Below, in pieces: positions 54,080-63,343 of a DNA stretch of 64,000 nt; positions within the stretch are counted from its first letter, which is position 1, and each line of letters begins with the position of its first letter. A program made the position numbers and the translations under genes. The DNA comes from Bradyrhizobium arachidis (GTDB lineage Bacteria; Pseudomonadota; Alphaproteobacteria; Rhizobiales; Xanthobacteraceae): positions 4,402,001 through 4,466,000 of the forward strand of contig NZ_CP030050.1 of assembly GCF_015291705.1 (NCBI RefSeq), written 5' to 3'. A model generated the notes under the pieces. The model had not been told where the DNA came from. It made no database searches and worked only from the letters and a program-made list of their open reading frames with translations.

Positions 54080-54765
54080 ATGTTGACCTGCCTGCCTGGC
54101 GTTCTCAGCAAGGATGATGTGGCGGATTTCCGCCGCATCATGGACGCCAGCGCGTGGGAGGACGGCCGCTCGACCGCGGGCGCACAATCGGCCATGGTGA
54201 AGCGCAACGAGCAATTGCCCCCCGATAGCGAGGTCGCGCGCAAGCTCGGCCACCGCATCATCTCGGCGCTGACCTCGAACCCGCGCTTCATCGCGGCGGC
54301 GATCCCGCTCCAGATCTTCCCGCCGCTGTTCAACCGCTATGCGGCGGACAGCGGCCATCATTTCGGGCTGCATGTCGACAATGCGATCCGCGGCGACCGG
54401 ATGACCGGCCTTCGCATCCGCACCGACCTGTCGGTCACGCTGTTTCTCGCCGAGCCGGAAGAATATGACGGTGGCGAACTTGTGATCGAGGACACCTACG
54501 GTTCGCACGAAGTCAAGTTGCCAGCCGGCGACTGCGTGCTCTATCCCTCGACCAGCCTTCATCTCGTGACGCCCGTGACGAGGGGAACGCGGGTTGCGTC
54601 TTTCTTCTGGCTTCAGAGCATGATACGGGACGATCAAGCCCGTACCATGATCTATGACCTCGACACCGCGATTCAGGCGCTGGTGGATCGGCTCGGGCGT
54701 GACGATCCCGAAACGGTCAAATTGACGGGTATCTATCACAACCTCATTCGCTACTGGGCCGAAGT

Positions 54766-54769
<4 letters not shown>
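54080..54769 (+). CDS. PKHD-type Fe(II)/2-oxoglutarate dioxygenase (PiuC/YbiX-like)
   Basis: The 229-residue protein shows the PiuC/YbiX pattern: [20 protein letters not shown], then the iron facial triad H98-x-D100 ([14 protein letters not shown]) and H161 ([15 protein letters not shown]), with an arginine for 2-oxoglutarate at about 171, and the C-terminal WLQSMIRDD. It sits 2 bases after the receptor gene and overlaps exbB by 4 bases (ATGA). In other genera the homologue is always linked to a Fiu/PiuA receptor. Its substrate, perhaps the siderophore, is unknown. Cytoplasmic. Confidence 0.92.
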
Positions 54770-55710
<941 letters not shown>

Positions 55711-55713
55711 ACC

Positions 55714-56175
55714 ATGGGCGTTTCGCTCGCAGACAACGATGACGACGACGATTTCGCGGAAACGCATGACATCAACGTCACGCCGTTCATCGACGTCATC
55801 CTGGTGCTGCTGATCATCTTCATGGTCGCAGCGCCGCTCTCGACCGTCGATCTGCCGATCGACTTGCCGACCTCGAGCGCGATGCCGCAGAAGAAGCCGG
55901 ACAAGCCGACCTATGTCAGCATCAAGCCCGATCTGACGCTGGCGATCGGGGAGAACCCGGTCAAGCGGACCGAGCTGATCGGCTCCCTCGACGGGATGTC
56001 CGAGATGAGCAAGGACAAATACGTGTTCTTGCGGGCCGACCGCGCCGTGCCCTACGGCGAGTTGATGGCCGTCATGGAGATCCTGCGTGCCGGCGGCTAT
56101 TCTCGTGTCAAGCTGGTGGCACTCGAAGCGCCTGCTGCGGCGGCTGGGCCGTCGCAAGCGGCGCCCCAACCTTGA
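55714..56175 (+). CDS. exbD: ExbD, biopolymer transport protein
   Basis: The 153-residue protein has the ExbD layout: an acidic N-terminus (DNDDDDDFAETHDINVTPFI), the single membrane helix with the proton-carrying Asp (VTPFIDVILVLLIIFMVAAP), and a periplasmic domain ending in Ala/Pro-rich APAAAAGPSQAAPQP. It energises TonB with ExbB. It lies 3 bases after exbB and 10 bases before tonB. Confidence 0.94.
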   Translation: MGVSLADNDDDDDFAETHDINVTPFIDVILVLLIIFMVAAPLSTVDLPIDLPTSSAMPQKKPDKPTYVSIKPDLTLAIGENPVKRTELIGSLDGMSEMSKDKYVFLRADRAVPYGELMAVMEILRAGGYSRVKLVALEAPAAAAGPSQAAPQP

Positions 56176-56185
56176 GTACGGCGCG

Positions 56186-56974
56186 ATGTCCGATCCTGTG
56201 ACCGAGGTGAAAACGCCGCGGCGGCTCTGGGTTCTGGCCGCGGTGGCGGCACTTGCCCTTCATCTTGGCGGCGCCGCGCTGGCGCTGGCGAACTTGCGGG
56301 CGGACGACGGCGACGATGGCCTCGGGGCCAACGGCGCGGAATTTGCCGTCGAAATGACCTCGCCGAAGCTGCCGGAGACGGATCTGCCGCCGGGTCCGGA
56401 CAGCGAGGCCTCGCAGTTTCAGCCGCAGCAGATGGAACAGAAGGCCGAGGTCAAGGAGACCGATCTCCCGAAGGAGATGCCGCAGGAGGCCGAGGACCCT
56501 GACAGGCTCGTGACCGAGAACGACTCCAAGAAGCCGGTCGAGGACACCACGAAGGTCGCCAAGGTCGAAACCCAGGCCGTCGAGGAGGCGCCGAACTCGG
56601 TCGAGTCGGCCAAGCAGGCGTTGAACGAGACCGCGCGCGAGGATGAAAAGGCTGCCGCCCCCCATCAGGGCATCGGCAAGGACATCCGGAGGTTGACCGC
56701 GGAGTGGGGCAAGCGGATCAGCGCCTATTTCGAGCTTCACAAGCGCTATCCCAAGGACAAGAGCAAGACGACGACGGTCAAGCTCAGCCTAGTGTTGAAC
56801 CGGCGCGGCAATGTGGTCTCGGTCGATGTCACGGAGTCCTCGGGCGATCCGGCTTTCGATAACGAGGCCGTCTCGATGGTCCGCCGCTCCGATCCGGTGC
56901 CGGTTCCGCCGGCCGAGCTCACGGACGATCAGTTCGCCTTCAGCCTGCCCGTGAACTTCAAGAAGCCGAAATAG
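56186..56974 (+). CDS. TonB-family energy transducer
   Basis: The ATG at 56186 follows exbD by 10 bases; a longer frame starting inside exbD is a shadow. The 262-residue protein has an N-terminal membrane helix (about 15-36, LWVLAAVAALALHLGGAA), a long periplasmic spacer rich in Pro, Glu and Lys (about 60-155) and a C-terminal TonB domain (about 165-262: ISAYFELHKRYPKDKSKTTT, VKLSLVLNRRGNVVSVDVTE). It passes ExbBD energy to the receptor. It converges with the small membrane protein gene at 56996. Confidence 0.9.
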   Translation: MSDPVTEVKTPRRLWVLAAVAALALHLGGAALALANLRADDGDDGLGANGAEFAVEMTSPKLPETDLPPGPDSEASQFQPQQMEQKAEVKETDLPKEMPQEAEDPDRLVTENDSKKPVEDTTKVAKVETQAVEEAPNSVESAKQALNETAREDEKAAAPHQGIGKDIRRLTAEWGKRISAYFELHKRYPKDKSKTTTVKLSLVLNRRGNVVSVDVTESSGDPAFDNEAVSMVRRSDPVPVPPAELTDDQFAFSLPVNFKKPK

Positions 56975-56995
56975 CCTGGCTCGGATCTTGGCCCG

Positions 56996-57436
56996 TCAGC
57001 GCCAGTAGAGCCGGATCCCGACATAGACCACGACCAGGCAGATGAAGATCAGCGCCACCGGCAACGGCCGCTTCTGGGTTCCGCTGGCCGCGGTCGAACC
57101 GAAGAAGTTGGCCTTTTTCGGTTTCGGCGGCGGGCGCCGGAAAGCGGTAACATTGTCCGCGGCCGGCTCGGCTTGGCGGGGGCGGACGTCGGGCGCGGTT
57201 CCCGCACCGCCCATCTCGGCATAGTAGGCCTTGTAGATCGCGCCGATGGTGGCCTCGGTGGCCTCGCCCTCGCTCATCTGCGCCAGCAGGTTCTTGTAGC
57301 TGGCGAGGAACTCCTGGGCGTCTGGAGGCAGCGCGGACGCCCCGTTGAGCTTGGCCATCATCTTCCAGGTGGCAAAATCGGCGCGGGCACGGGTGTCCGC
57401 GCGACGCGCGATCAACATATCGGCAGCTTTGACCAA
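56996..57436 (-). CDS. Small tail-anchored membrane protein, 146 aa
   Basis: TTG 57436 with AGAGG five bases upstream gives 146 residues; ATG 57418 is an alternative. Residues 1-70 are helical and charged (ARADFATWKMMAKLNGASAL; DAQEFLASYKNLLAQMSEGE), a low-complexity middle is Pro/Lys-rich, and a single membrane helix ends the protein (about 122-142, LPVALIFICLVVVYVGIRLY). It is 43 bases downstream of the M50 protease gene on the same strand, so a common transcript and a functional link to the protease are likely. No family is recognised. Confidence 0.72.
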   Translation of the reverse strand: MVKAADMLIARRADTRARADFATWKMMAKLNGASALPPDAQEFLASYKNLLAQMSEGEATEATIGAIYKAYYAEMGGAGTAPDVRPRQAEPAADNVTAFRRPPPKPKKANFFGSTAASGTQKRPLPVALIFICLVVVYVGIRLYWR

Positions 57437-57479
57437 GTCGGCCTCTGGCCCTTCGGCCGGTGTTCGGGTGTCCAGTCAA

Positions 57480-58160
57480 CTACGCATTGCCGGTCAGGAA
57501 GAGAACAGCCTGAATCACATAACCGGTCAACGTCCGCAGTATTGCTGAGATAACATCAAGATTTAGACCGAACTGCGAGCCCGCCAGCGGCAGCAGAATC
57601 AAGAGGCCGATCAGGATCAACATACCGAACGGCTCGAGCCGGGCCAGGGGCAAAGCGAGCGGTCGCGGCAGCAGCCCGACCGCGACGCGGCCGCCGTCGA
57701 GCGGCGGGATCGGCATCATGTTGAACACCGCCAGGATCGCGTTGATCAGGAGCGCATTCTTGAGGTTGTCGAAGATCCATTGCGCCGCGCCGGCCGGCGC
57801 GAAGGGCAGGGCGTGCAGGGCAAGCGCCGCCGCCAGCGCCAGCAGGATGTTGGTGGCAGGGCCAGCCAGCGCCACCCAGACCATGTCGAGCCTCGGATGG
57901 TTGAGCTTGCGGAAATTGACCGGCACCGGCTTGGCATAGCCGAACAGGAACGGCGAATGCGCAAACAGCAGCATCGCCGGCAGGATCAGCGTGCCGAACG
58001 GGTCGATGTGCCTGATCGGGTTGAAGCTGACGCGGCCGAGCTGCGCGGCCGTGTTGTCGCCGAGACGGTGCGCGACGAAGGCGTGCGCGGCCTCGTGGAA
58101 GGTGATGGCGAGCACCAGCGGCAGCACCCACACCGAAATGTCATAGAAGGAAACGTTCAC
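57480..58160 (-). CDS. Site-2 type membrane metalloprotease (M50, YwhC-like)
   Basis: The 226-residue protein is a short integral membrane zinc protease with HEAAH (about residue 22) and the second metal/catalytic motif NMMPIPPLDGGRVAVG (about 150). The sequence FVAHRLGDNTAAQLGRVSFN PI is characteristic. About six membrane helices, no PDZ domain. Such proteases cut membrane-bound anti-sigma or other proteins. The neighbouring tail-anchored protein is a candidate partner. Confidence 0.9.
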   Translation of the reverse strand: MNVSFYDISVWVLPLVLAITFHEAAHAFVAHRLGDNTAAQLGRVSFNPIRHIDPFGTLILPAMLLFAHSPFLFGYAKPVPVNFRKLNHPRLDMVWVALAGPATNILLALAAALALHALPFAPAGAAQWIFDNLKNALLINAILAVFNMMPIPPLDGGRVAVGLLPRPLALPLARLEPFGMLILIGLLILLPLAGSQFGLNLDVISAILRTLTGYVIQAVLFLTGNA

Positions 58161-58231
58161 GGCTCGTCCGTCCCGGTTTGTACCTCATGGCCTTGCAGCC
58201 AACCCGGCCAATCCGGTGGTGAGGCAACGCG

Positions 58232-59098
58232 TCAGGTCAGGATATGGGACGCCAGTTGCGAAATCCCAAGCTGTAGATGATCCGCCAGCAGGCCGCCCGC
58301 ACGCGACAGGTTGCGCGCGCGGTGGAGGCGGATGTCCGCTCCCGGCAGCGGCGGCAGGCCGTCCGACACGGCGCGCAGGCGAGGAGGCAGGGTGCCGGCT
58401 TTCACGACCGTGATCGCAAGGCCCTGCGCCGCGATCGCTTCCACCGCCGCCAGCGTCCGGCTGACAAAGGCGAGCCGCCAGGACCGGCCGGCGGCATCGA
58501 GGGCCTCCGCGGCCCATTGCCGAAACAGGCAGCCTGGTGGATAGAGTGCGACCGGCAGCGTATCGCGCGCTCTGACTGGATAGGACGCGGCTGCCGCCCA
58601 CACCGCCTGCTCGCGCCGCAGCAGCTCGCCGGCGCCTTGTCCTTCCGGGTGCATGGCAATGACGAGGTCATAGCCCTCGCCGAGCCTTGCCGGCATGGTC
58701 GCGGTCAGCCCGGTCTCGATCTCGACCCTGACGTCCGGATGGTTTTTGGCAAAGCGCGCGAGCAAGGGTGGAATGATGATCGTGCCGTAATCCTCCATCA
58801 CGCCGAGGCGGACCACGGCTTCGCGCTTGCGTGCGTGGAGCGCATCGATTGCTTCCGCATTGAGGTCGAGAAGCCGCCGCGCATAGACGAGGAGTTCGTC
58901 GCCTGCTGTGGTCAGCAAGACGCCCGCCCTGGTGCGTTGAAACAGCCTTGCACCAAGCCGCTCCTCCAGGCGCTTGATCTGGACGCTCACCGCCGATTGC
59001 GTGCGGTGGAGCGTCGCGGCAGCGCGTGTGAACGAGCGATGCTCGGCAATGGCGACAAACGCCTTCAGCAGGTCGGGATCGAGAACAGGTGCAGTCAT
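58232..59098 (-). CDS. LysR-family regulator
   Basis: The 288-residue product has an N-terminal winged helix-turn-helix (about 5-65, FTRAAATLHRTQSAVSVQIK, then RLEERLGARLFQRTRAG) and a type 2 periplasmic-binding-like effector domain. It is divergent from the EamA-type transporter, so control of that gene is likely. The intergenic DNA holds ggaaattcc (59122-59130), a palindromic candidate for a LysR T-N11-A box. The effector is unknown. Confidence 0.92.
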   Translation of the reverse strand: MTAPVLDPDLLKAFVAIAEHRSFTRAAATLHRTQSAVSVQIKRLEERLGARLFQRTRAGVLLTTAGDELLVYARRLLDLNAEAIDALHARKREAVVRLGVMEDYGTIIIPPLLARFAKNHPDVRVEIETGLTATMPARLGEGYDLVIAMHPEGQGAGELLRREQAVWAAAASYPVRARDTLPVALYPPGCLFRQWAAEALDAAGRSWRLAFVSRTLAAVEAIAAQGLAITVVKAGTLPPRLRAVSDGLPPLPGADIRLHRARNLSRAGGLLADHLQLGISQLASHILT

Positions 59099-59188
59099 GA
59101 TGAAAACTTATCCTGGCATGAAGGAAATTCCATTCCCTGTTTCGGCGCGCCTCATATGCTGGCCCGCAAAGCAGTTGGGGGAGGGAGC

Positions 59189-60100
59189 GTGGGCGAGACT
59201 TTTGGCGTTCTGGCCGCGGTGCTGTCGAGCGGCCTTGGGGGCACCTCGATCGGGGCCACGCGCTACCTCGTGGGCAGCATCGACCCGCTCGCGATCGGCT
59301 CGTTCCGGTTCGGCATCGGCTTTCTCCTGCTGCTGCCGCTGACGCTGCTGCGCGGTGACCGCTGGCCGGGGCGTGGCGACTGGGCGGCCGCCTTCGCCCT
59401 CGGCATTCTGTTCTTCGCCGTGTTCCCGATCCTGTTCAACGCCTCGCTGATCTTCACGACCGCCGCGCGCGGCGCGCTCGCACTGTCGACGCTTCCGCTG
59501 CTGTCGCTTGTAATCGGGGCCGCACTCGGTGCCGAAGCCCTGACCTGGCGCAAATCGATCGGTGTCGTGATCGCGACGCTGGGCGTTGCGGTTGCGCTGC
59601 TCACCGACCTGACCTCGGCCCCGCCGGCCGCCTGGCGCGGCGATCTCCTGATGATGTCAGCTGCGCTATGCATGGCGCTCTACGGCATCTGGTCGAAGCC
59701 GCTGATCCGCCGCTCCAGCCCGATCGCCTTCACCACGATGAGCATGGCGGCGGGCGCGGCCTGCCTCATCCTGCTCTCGTATGTCCGCGGCAGCTTTGCG
59801 CCGGTCGCAAGCTTCGGCGCGCCGCAATGGTTGGCGGCCTCATATCTCGGAGCGTTCGGCGCGGCGCTGACCTTCTATCTCTGGGCCTTCGCGCTGGAGC
59901 GGACGACGCCGACGCGCGTCGCCATCTCGGTGACGGTCAACCCGATCACGGCCTCGCTGGTCGGCGCCTGGTTGCTGCACGAACCGCTGCGGTGGAATCT
60001 CGCGGCCGGTATCGTCGCGGTGTTTGCCGGAATCTGGATCGCGACCACGACGGGCGAACGTGCTCCGCCGGCGAACGCGTCTGCTTCAAGCCGGCCCTGA
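59189..60100 (+). CDS. EamA/DMT-family transporter
   Basis: GTG 59189 has a strong gggggaggg site, so I prefer it over ATG 59156, which would add eleven residues. The 303-residue protein has ten membrane helices in two EamA halves: VLSSGLGGTSIGATRYLVGS in the first, LYGIWSKPLIRRSSPIAFTT in the second, and the C-terminal PITASLVGAWLLHEPLRWNL typical for the family. Such transporters export amino acids, nucleosides or drugs. It is divergent from the LysR gene, and ends 2 bases from the convergent GFA gene. Confidence 0.9.
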   Translation: MGETFGVLAAVLSSGLGGTSIGATRYLVGSIDPLAIGSFRFGIGFLLLLPLTLLRGDRWPGRGDWAAAFALGILFFAVFPILFNASLIFTTAARGALALSTLPLLSLVIGAALGAEALTWRKSIGVVIATLGVAVALLTDLTSAPPAAWRGDLLMMSAALCMALYGIWSKPLIRRSSPIAFTTMSMAAGAACLILLSYVRGSFAPVASFGAPQWLAASYLGAFGAALTFYLWAFALERTTPTRVAISVTVNPITASLVGAWLLHEPLRWNLAAGIVAVFAGIWIATTTGERAPPANASASSRP

Positions 60101-60102
60101 CA

Positions 60103-60495
60103 TCAGGTCGGGATGGTCCCCTGATATTGCACCAGACCGTCATCGAGCTTCAGCCAGGCGAGCTTTTCGCTCACCCAGATGTGCTCGGTCGGCGTGAAGG
60201 CGTTGCGATCGTCGAACGTGGTGAGCGAGACACCGGCGAGCGTGCCGTTGCGCCGCCAGGAGAACAGGCGCGTGCCGCAGCGCTTGCAGAAGACGCGGTC
60301 GATATTCTCGGACGACGCATAGCGCTCGGTCTCGCCCTCGACCGTTAGTGCGCGCTGGTCGAACTGCGCGCGGGCGAAGAACGGCGAGCCCATCGCCTTC
60401 TGGCACAAGCGGCAATGGCAGATGCGGACGTTAAGCGGCTCGCCCTCCGCCTTGAACCGCACCGCGCCGCACAGGCATCCGCCTTCCCGGATCAT
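60103..60495 (-). CDS. GFA-family protein (CENP-V/GFA domain)
   Basis: The 130-residue protein has the zinc-binding cysteine pattern of the GFA family: GGCLCGAVRFKAEG, CHCRLCQKAMGSPFFARA and VFCKRCGTRLF. Its start is ATG 60495. GFA proteins include glutathione-dependent formaldehyde-activating enzymes, but most members have unknown substrates. It is 3 bases downstream of the serine hydrolase gene on the same strand, so the two are co-transcribed. Confidence 0.88.
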   Translation of the reverse strand: MIREGGCLCGAVRFKAEGEPLNVRICHCRLCQKAMGSPFFARAQFDQRALTVEGETERYASSENIDRVFCKRCGTRLFSWRRNGTLAGVSLTTFDDRNAFTPTEHIWVSEKLAWLKLDDGLVQYQGTIPT

Positions 60496-60498
60496 GGC

Positions 60499-61650
60499 TC
60501 AGGCCACCCGCCATTCGCCGACCTGGCGCGCCATGCTCCAGTTGAGATCGTCAAGATCGCCATCCATGTTGGAATTCCCGCGTCTGGTGTTGGTGAAGGC
60601 GGCCCAGCAGAAGCCGCCATGGGTGCGCACGGCGATCGTGCTCGTGCCCGGCAGACTGCCATTGTGCCACCAATTGCCGAATTTGTTGACACAGAAGCCC
60701 TTGGCATAGTCCGGGCTGTAGCTGGGCGCGCTGGTCATGACCTGGATGGTGCGCGGCCGCAGGATGTTCGCGGGCCTCGTGTAGCCGTCGACATGCATCA
60801 GGAACTGGACGAGATCCGACGGTGTCGCGATCCAGCCGCCATGGGAATCCATCCGCCTCACTTTCATGTCGTAGGGGCTTTCGCCCTGGCCGTAATAGGC
60901 GACTTCGCCGGCCTGGCGCTGGTCGCGCGTGTTGCCCGCTATCGTCATGTCGGTGACGCCGCAGCGCGCCAGCACCTCGCCGCGGACATGCTCGGCATAG
61001 AGCTGGCCGGTGAGCTTCTCGATGACGCGCCCCAGCACGCAATAGCTGAAATTGGAGTAGGCGTAATGCTGGCCCGGCGGCCGGTCTAGCGGCCGGTTGG
61101 CGAGTGTCCAGGCGATCAGCTCGGCATGATCCATCCGCGGATGGGTGAACATGGGATCGCGATTGTCGTTGCTCCAGCCGCCGCCGGTGTGGGTCAACAG
61201 ATGCTCGAGCGTGATCTGGTCGATGCCGGCAGAGTAGGGCGGCTGCCCGTAATCGGTGCCGAGCAGCGCGCCCGGGCCGAACACGCGATCGGTCAGCTTG
61301 AGGCGGTTCTCCTCGATCAGGCGGAAGATCGTGACCGAGGTGATCATCTTGCTGACGCTGGCGATCCGGAACAGATGCCGCGGCGTCACGGTCTCGTTGC
61401 GCTCGCGATCCGCAAGACCGAACGCATCCTCGTGGACGACAGTGCCGGCATAGCCGATCGCAAACGACAGCGCCGGCACGTCGTATTTGTCCATGAAGCT
61501 GCGCGCGAGCCGCGCCATGGCGCCGCGCTCGGCCGGCGAGGGCGGGCGGATGCTCGGCGGGTTGGGCGCGAGCTGCGCGAGGGCTGGGTGCGACAGCAGC
61601 GGCAGCGCGCCCGCTGCGAGCTTCACGAAGTCTCGTCGCCGAAATTGCAT
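60499..61650 (-). CDS. Tat-exported serine hydrolase (class C beta-lactamase-like)
   Basis: ATG 61650 has GAGGGGG upstream and starts the 383-residue product with a twin-arginine signal (MQFRRRDFVKLAAGALPLLS, cut after ALA). The catalytic SxxK is IASVSKMITS and the YxN motif is YAYSNFSYCVLG; a C-terminal HGG/LPGTS motif follows in NGSLPGTSTIAVRTHGG. The fold includes penicillin-binding, esterase and carboxypeptidase relatives. Because it is exported, a role in the periplasm, for example on esters or peptides, is plausible. Confidence 0.87.
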   Translation of the reverse strand: MQFRRRDFVKLAAGALPLLSHPALAQLAPNPPSIRPPSPAERGAMARLARSFMDKYDVPALSFAIGYAGTVVHEDAFGLADRERNETVTPRHLFRIASVSKMITSVTIFRLIEENRLKLTDRVFGPGALLGTDYGQPPYSAGIDQITLEHLLTHTGGGWSNDNRDPMFTHPRMDHAELIAWTLANRPLDRPPGQHYAYSNFSYCVLGRVIEKLTGQLYAEHVRGEVLARCGVTDMTIAGNTRDQRQAGEVAYYGQGESPYDMKVRRMDSHGGWIATPSDLVQFLMHVDGYTRPANILRPRTIQVMTSAPSYSPDYAKGFCVNKFGNWWHNGSLPGTSTIAVRTHGGFCWAAFTNTRRGNSNMDGDLDDLNWSMARQVGEWRVA

Positions 61651-61690
61651 GGTCCGCCCCCTCGGGCGGCCCATGTCTCAGGTCCATGCC

Positions 61691-62437
61691 TCAGTAGGTC
61701 GCCCGTCCACCCGAAATATCAAACACCGCGCCGGTGGAGAAGGCACAATCTTCGGATGCGAGCCAGCTCACCATCGCGGCGAGCTCTTCCACCTGCACGA
61801 AGCGCGCTTTCGGGATCTTCGACAGCATGAAGTCGATATGCTGCTGCGTCATCTGGTCGAAGATCGCGGTCTTCGCCGCGGCCGGCGTCACCGCATTCAC
61901 CAGGATGTCATGCGCGGCGAGCTCCTTGCCGAGCGATTTGGTCAGCGCGATCAGGCCGGCCTTGGACGCCGAATAATGCGAGGCGTTCGGATTGCCTTCC
62001 TTGCCGGCGATCGAGGCGATGTTCACAATCCGCCCGTATTTCTGCTTGAGCATGACAGGCACGATCGCCTTGCTCACGATGAAGGGGCCGTCGAGGTTGA
62101 TGCGCAGGACCTTGCGCCATTCCTCGAGATCAGTCTCCCAGACCGGCTTGTTTACGCCGGCGATGCCGGCATTGTTGACGAGGATGTCGATCTTGCCGAA
62201 GGCTTTGAGCGTCGCGTCGCGGGCCTGCTCGACGGCCACGGGATCGGTGACGTCGACCTTGAAGACGCGGACGTTGTCGCCGATCTCTCTCGCGGTCTTC
62301 TCGGCCAGCGCCGCGTCAAAATCCCAGATCGCGACCTTGGCACCGGAGGCGACGAAGCGCTCGGTGATGGCGCGGCCAAAGCCCTGCGCGCCGCCGGTGA
62401 CGACGGCAACGCGGCCATTGAGATCGATCTTGTTCAT
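61691..62437 (-). CDS. SDR dehydrogenase (sugar or hydroxyacyl type)
   Basis: The 248-residue protein is a classical short-chain dehydrogenase: Rossmann motif VVTGGAQGFGRAITE, NNAGIAG, IVNIASIAGKEGNP and the YxxxK in ASHYSASKAGLIALTK. It lies 17 bases after the second SDR gene on the same strand and downstream of the IlvD/Edd dehydratase. In this setting it may oxidise a pentose or deoxyhexose to its lactone. Confidence 0.88.
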   Translation of the reverse strand: MNKIDLNGRVAVVTGGAQGFGRAITERFVASGAKVAIWDFDAALAEKTAREIGDNVRVFKVDVTDPVAVEQARDATLKAFGKIDILVNNAGIAGVNKPVWETDLEEWRKVLRINLDGPFIVSKAIVPVMLKQKYGRIVNIASIAGKEGNPNASHYSASKAGLIALTKSLGKELAAHDILVNAVTPAAAKTAIFDQMTQQHIDFMLSKIPKARFVQVEELAAMVSWLASEDCAFSTGAVFDISGGRATY

Positions 62438-62454
62438 GCCGGGTGCCCCAGGTG

Positions 62455-63186
62455 TCAGAGCATGTAGCCGCCGTCGACGACGAGGTCGACGCCGGTGGTG
62501 AAGGCGCTCTCGTCGCTGCCGAGATAGACCGCCATCGATGCGATCTCCTCGGCGGTGCCGAGCCGGCCCATCTTCTGGCGCGAGATGAACATTTCCTTGC
62601 CCTGCGGTCCCTGCGCGGCGGCGCGGTCGAGCATCGAGGGGGTCTCGACGGTGCCGGGGCAGATCGAGTTGCAGCGGATGCCCTTGGTGATGAAGTCGAG
62701 TGCGACCGCGCGCGACAGCAGCGACACCGCCGCCTTCGACGAGCTGTAGACGTAGCGGTTCGCCGGCGGCCGCAAGGCCGCGCAGGACGAGATGTTGACG
62801 ATGCTGCCGCCGCCGCCCGCGATCATGTCGGGCAGGAAGGCCTTGATGGTCCGGTGCATCGACTTAACGTTGAGATCGAACGAGAAGTCAAAATCCTCCT
62901 CCGAGCACTCCAGGATGGTGCCGTGGTGCACGAAGCCGGCCGCGTTGAGCAGGATGTCGATCTTGCCGATGCGTTTTGCAAAGGCGTTGACGTCGGCGGT
63001 GTTGCGGACGTCGAGCTTGGCGACCTCCGCGATGCCTTCCTTGGTCAAGCCAGCGATGCCGGCCTCGTTGATGTCGGTGGCGATGACGGTTGCGCCTTCA
63101 CGCGCGAAGGCGATCGCGCATGCGCGCCCGATGCCTGCTGCCGCAGCCGTGACGACGGCGCGCTTTCCCTTGAGGCGGTCTGCCAT
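62455..63186 (-). CDS. SDR dehydrogenase, 2-keto-3-deoxy-L-fuconate dehydrogenase type
   Basis: The 243-residue protein has the nucleotide motif VVTAAAAGIGRACAI, the family sequence NAAGFVHHGTILECSEEDFD, NRYVYSSSKAAVSLLSRAVA with the catalytic Tyr/Lys, and a tail with GTVETPSMLDR. It most resembles 2-keto-3-deoxy-L-fuconate dehydrogenase and the related 3-hydroxybutyrate dehydrogenase type 2 enzymes as I recall. It lies between the IlvD/Edd gene and the first SDR, so oxidation of a dehydrated sugar acid is the likely role. Confidence 0.87.
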   Translation of the reverse strand: MADRLKGKRAVVTAAAAGIGRACAIAFAREGATVIATDINEAGIAGLTKEGIAEVAKLDVRNTADVNAFAKRIGKIDILLNAAGFVHHGTILECSEEDFDFSFDLNVKSMHRTIKAFLPDMIAGGGGSIVNISSCAALRPPANRYVYSSSKAAVSLLSRAVALDFITKGIRCNSICPGTVETPSMLDRAAAQGPQGKEMFISRQKMGRLGTAEEIASMAVYLGSDESAFTTGVDLVVDGGYML

Positions 63187-63211
63187 TTTTTCTCTCCTCT
63201 GAATTTTCTGT

Positions 63212-63340
63212 CGTCATTCCGGGGCGCGCCTCTTGGCGCGAACTACGATGCGCACTTGCGCATCTGAGAATCCATCGGGCCGCAGCGTCGGTGGGTCAAT
63301 GGATTCCGGGTTCGCGACTTCGTCGCGCCTCGGAATGACA
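63212..63340. repeat. CGTCATTCCGGGGCGCGC repeat, copy 2
   Basis: Arms gtcattccggggcgcg (63213 onward) and cgcgcctcggaatgac (63324-63339) enclose about 95 bases of partly complementary DNA. It belongs to the same family as 16037-16143 and lies in the 157-base gap between the SDR and IlvD/Edd genes. Confidence 0.65.
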
Positions 63341-63343
63341 GTG

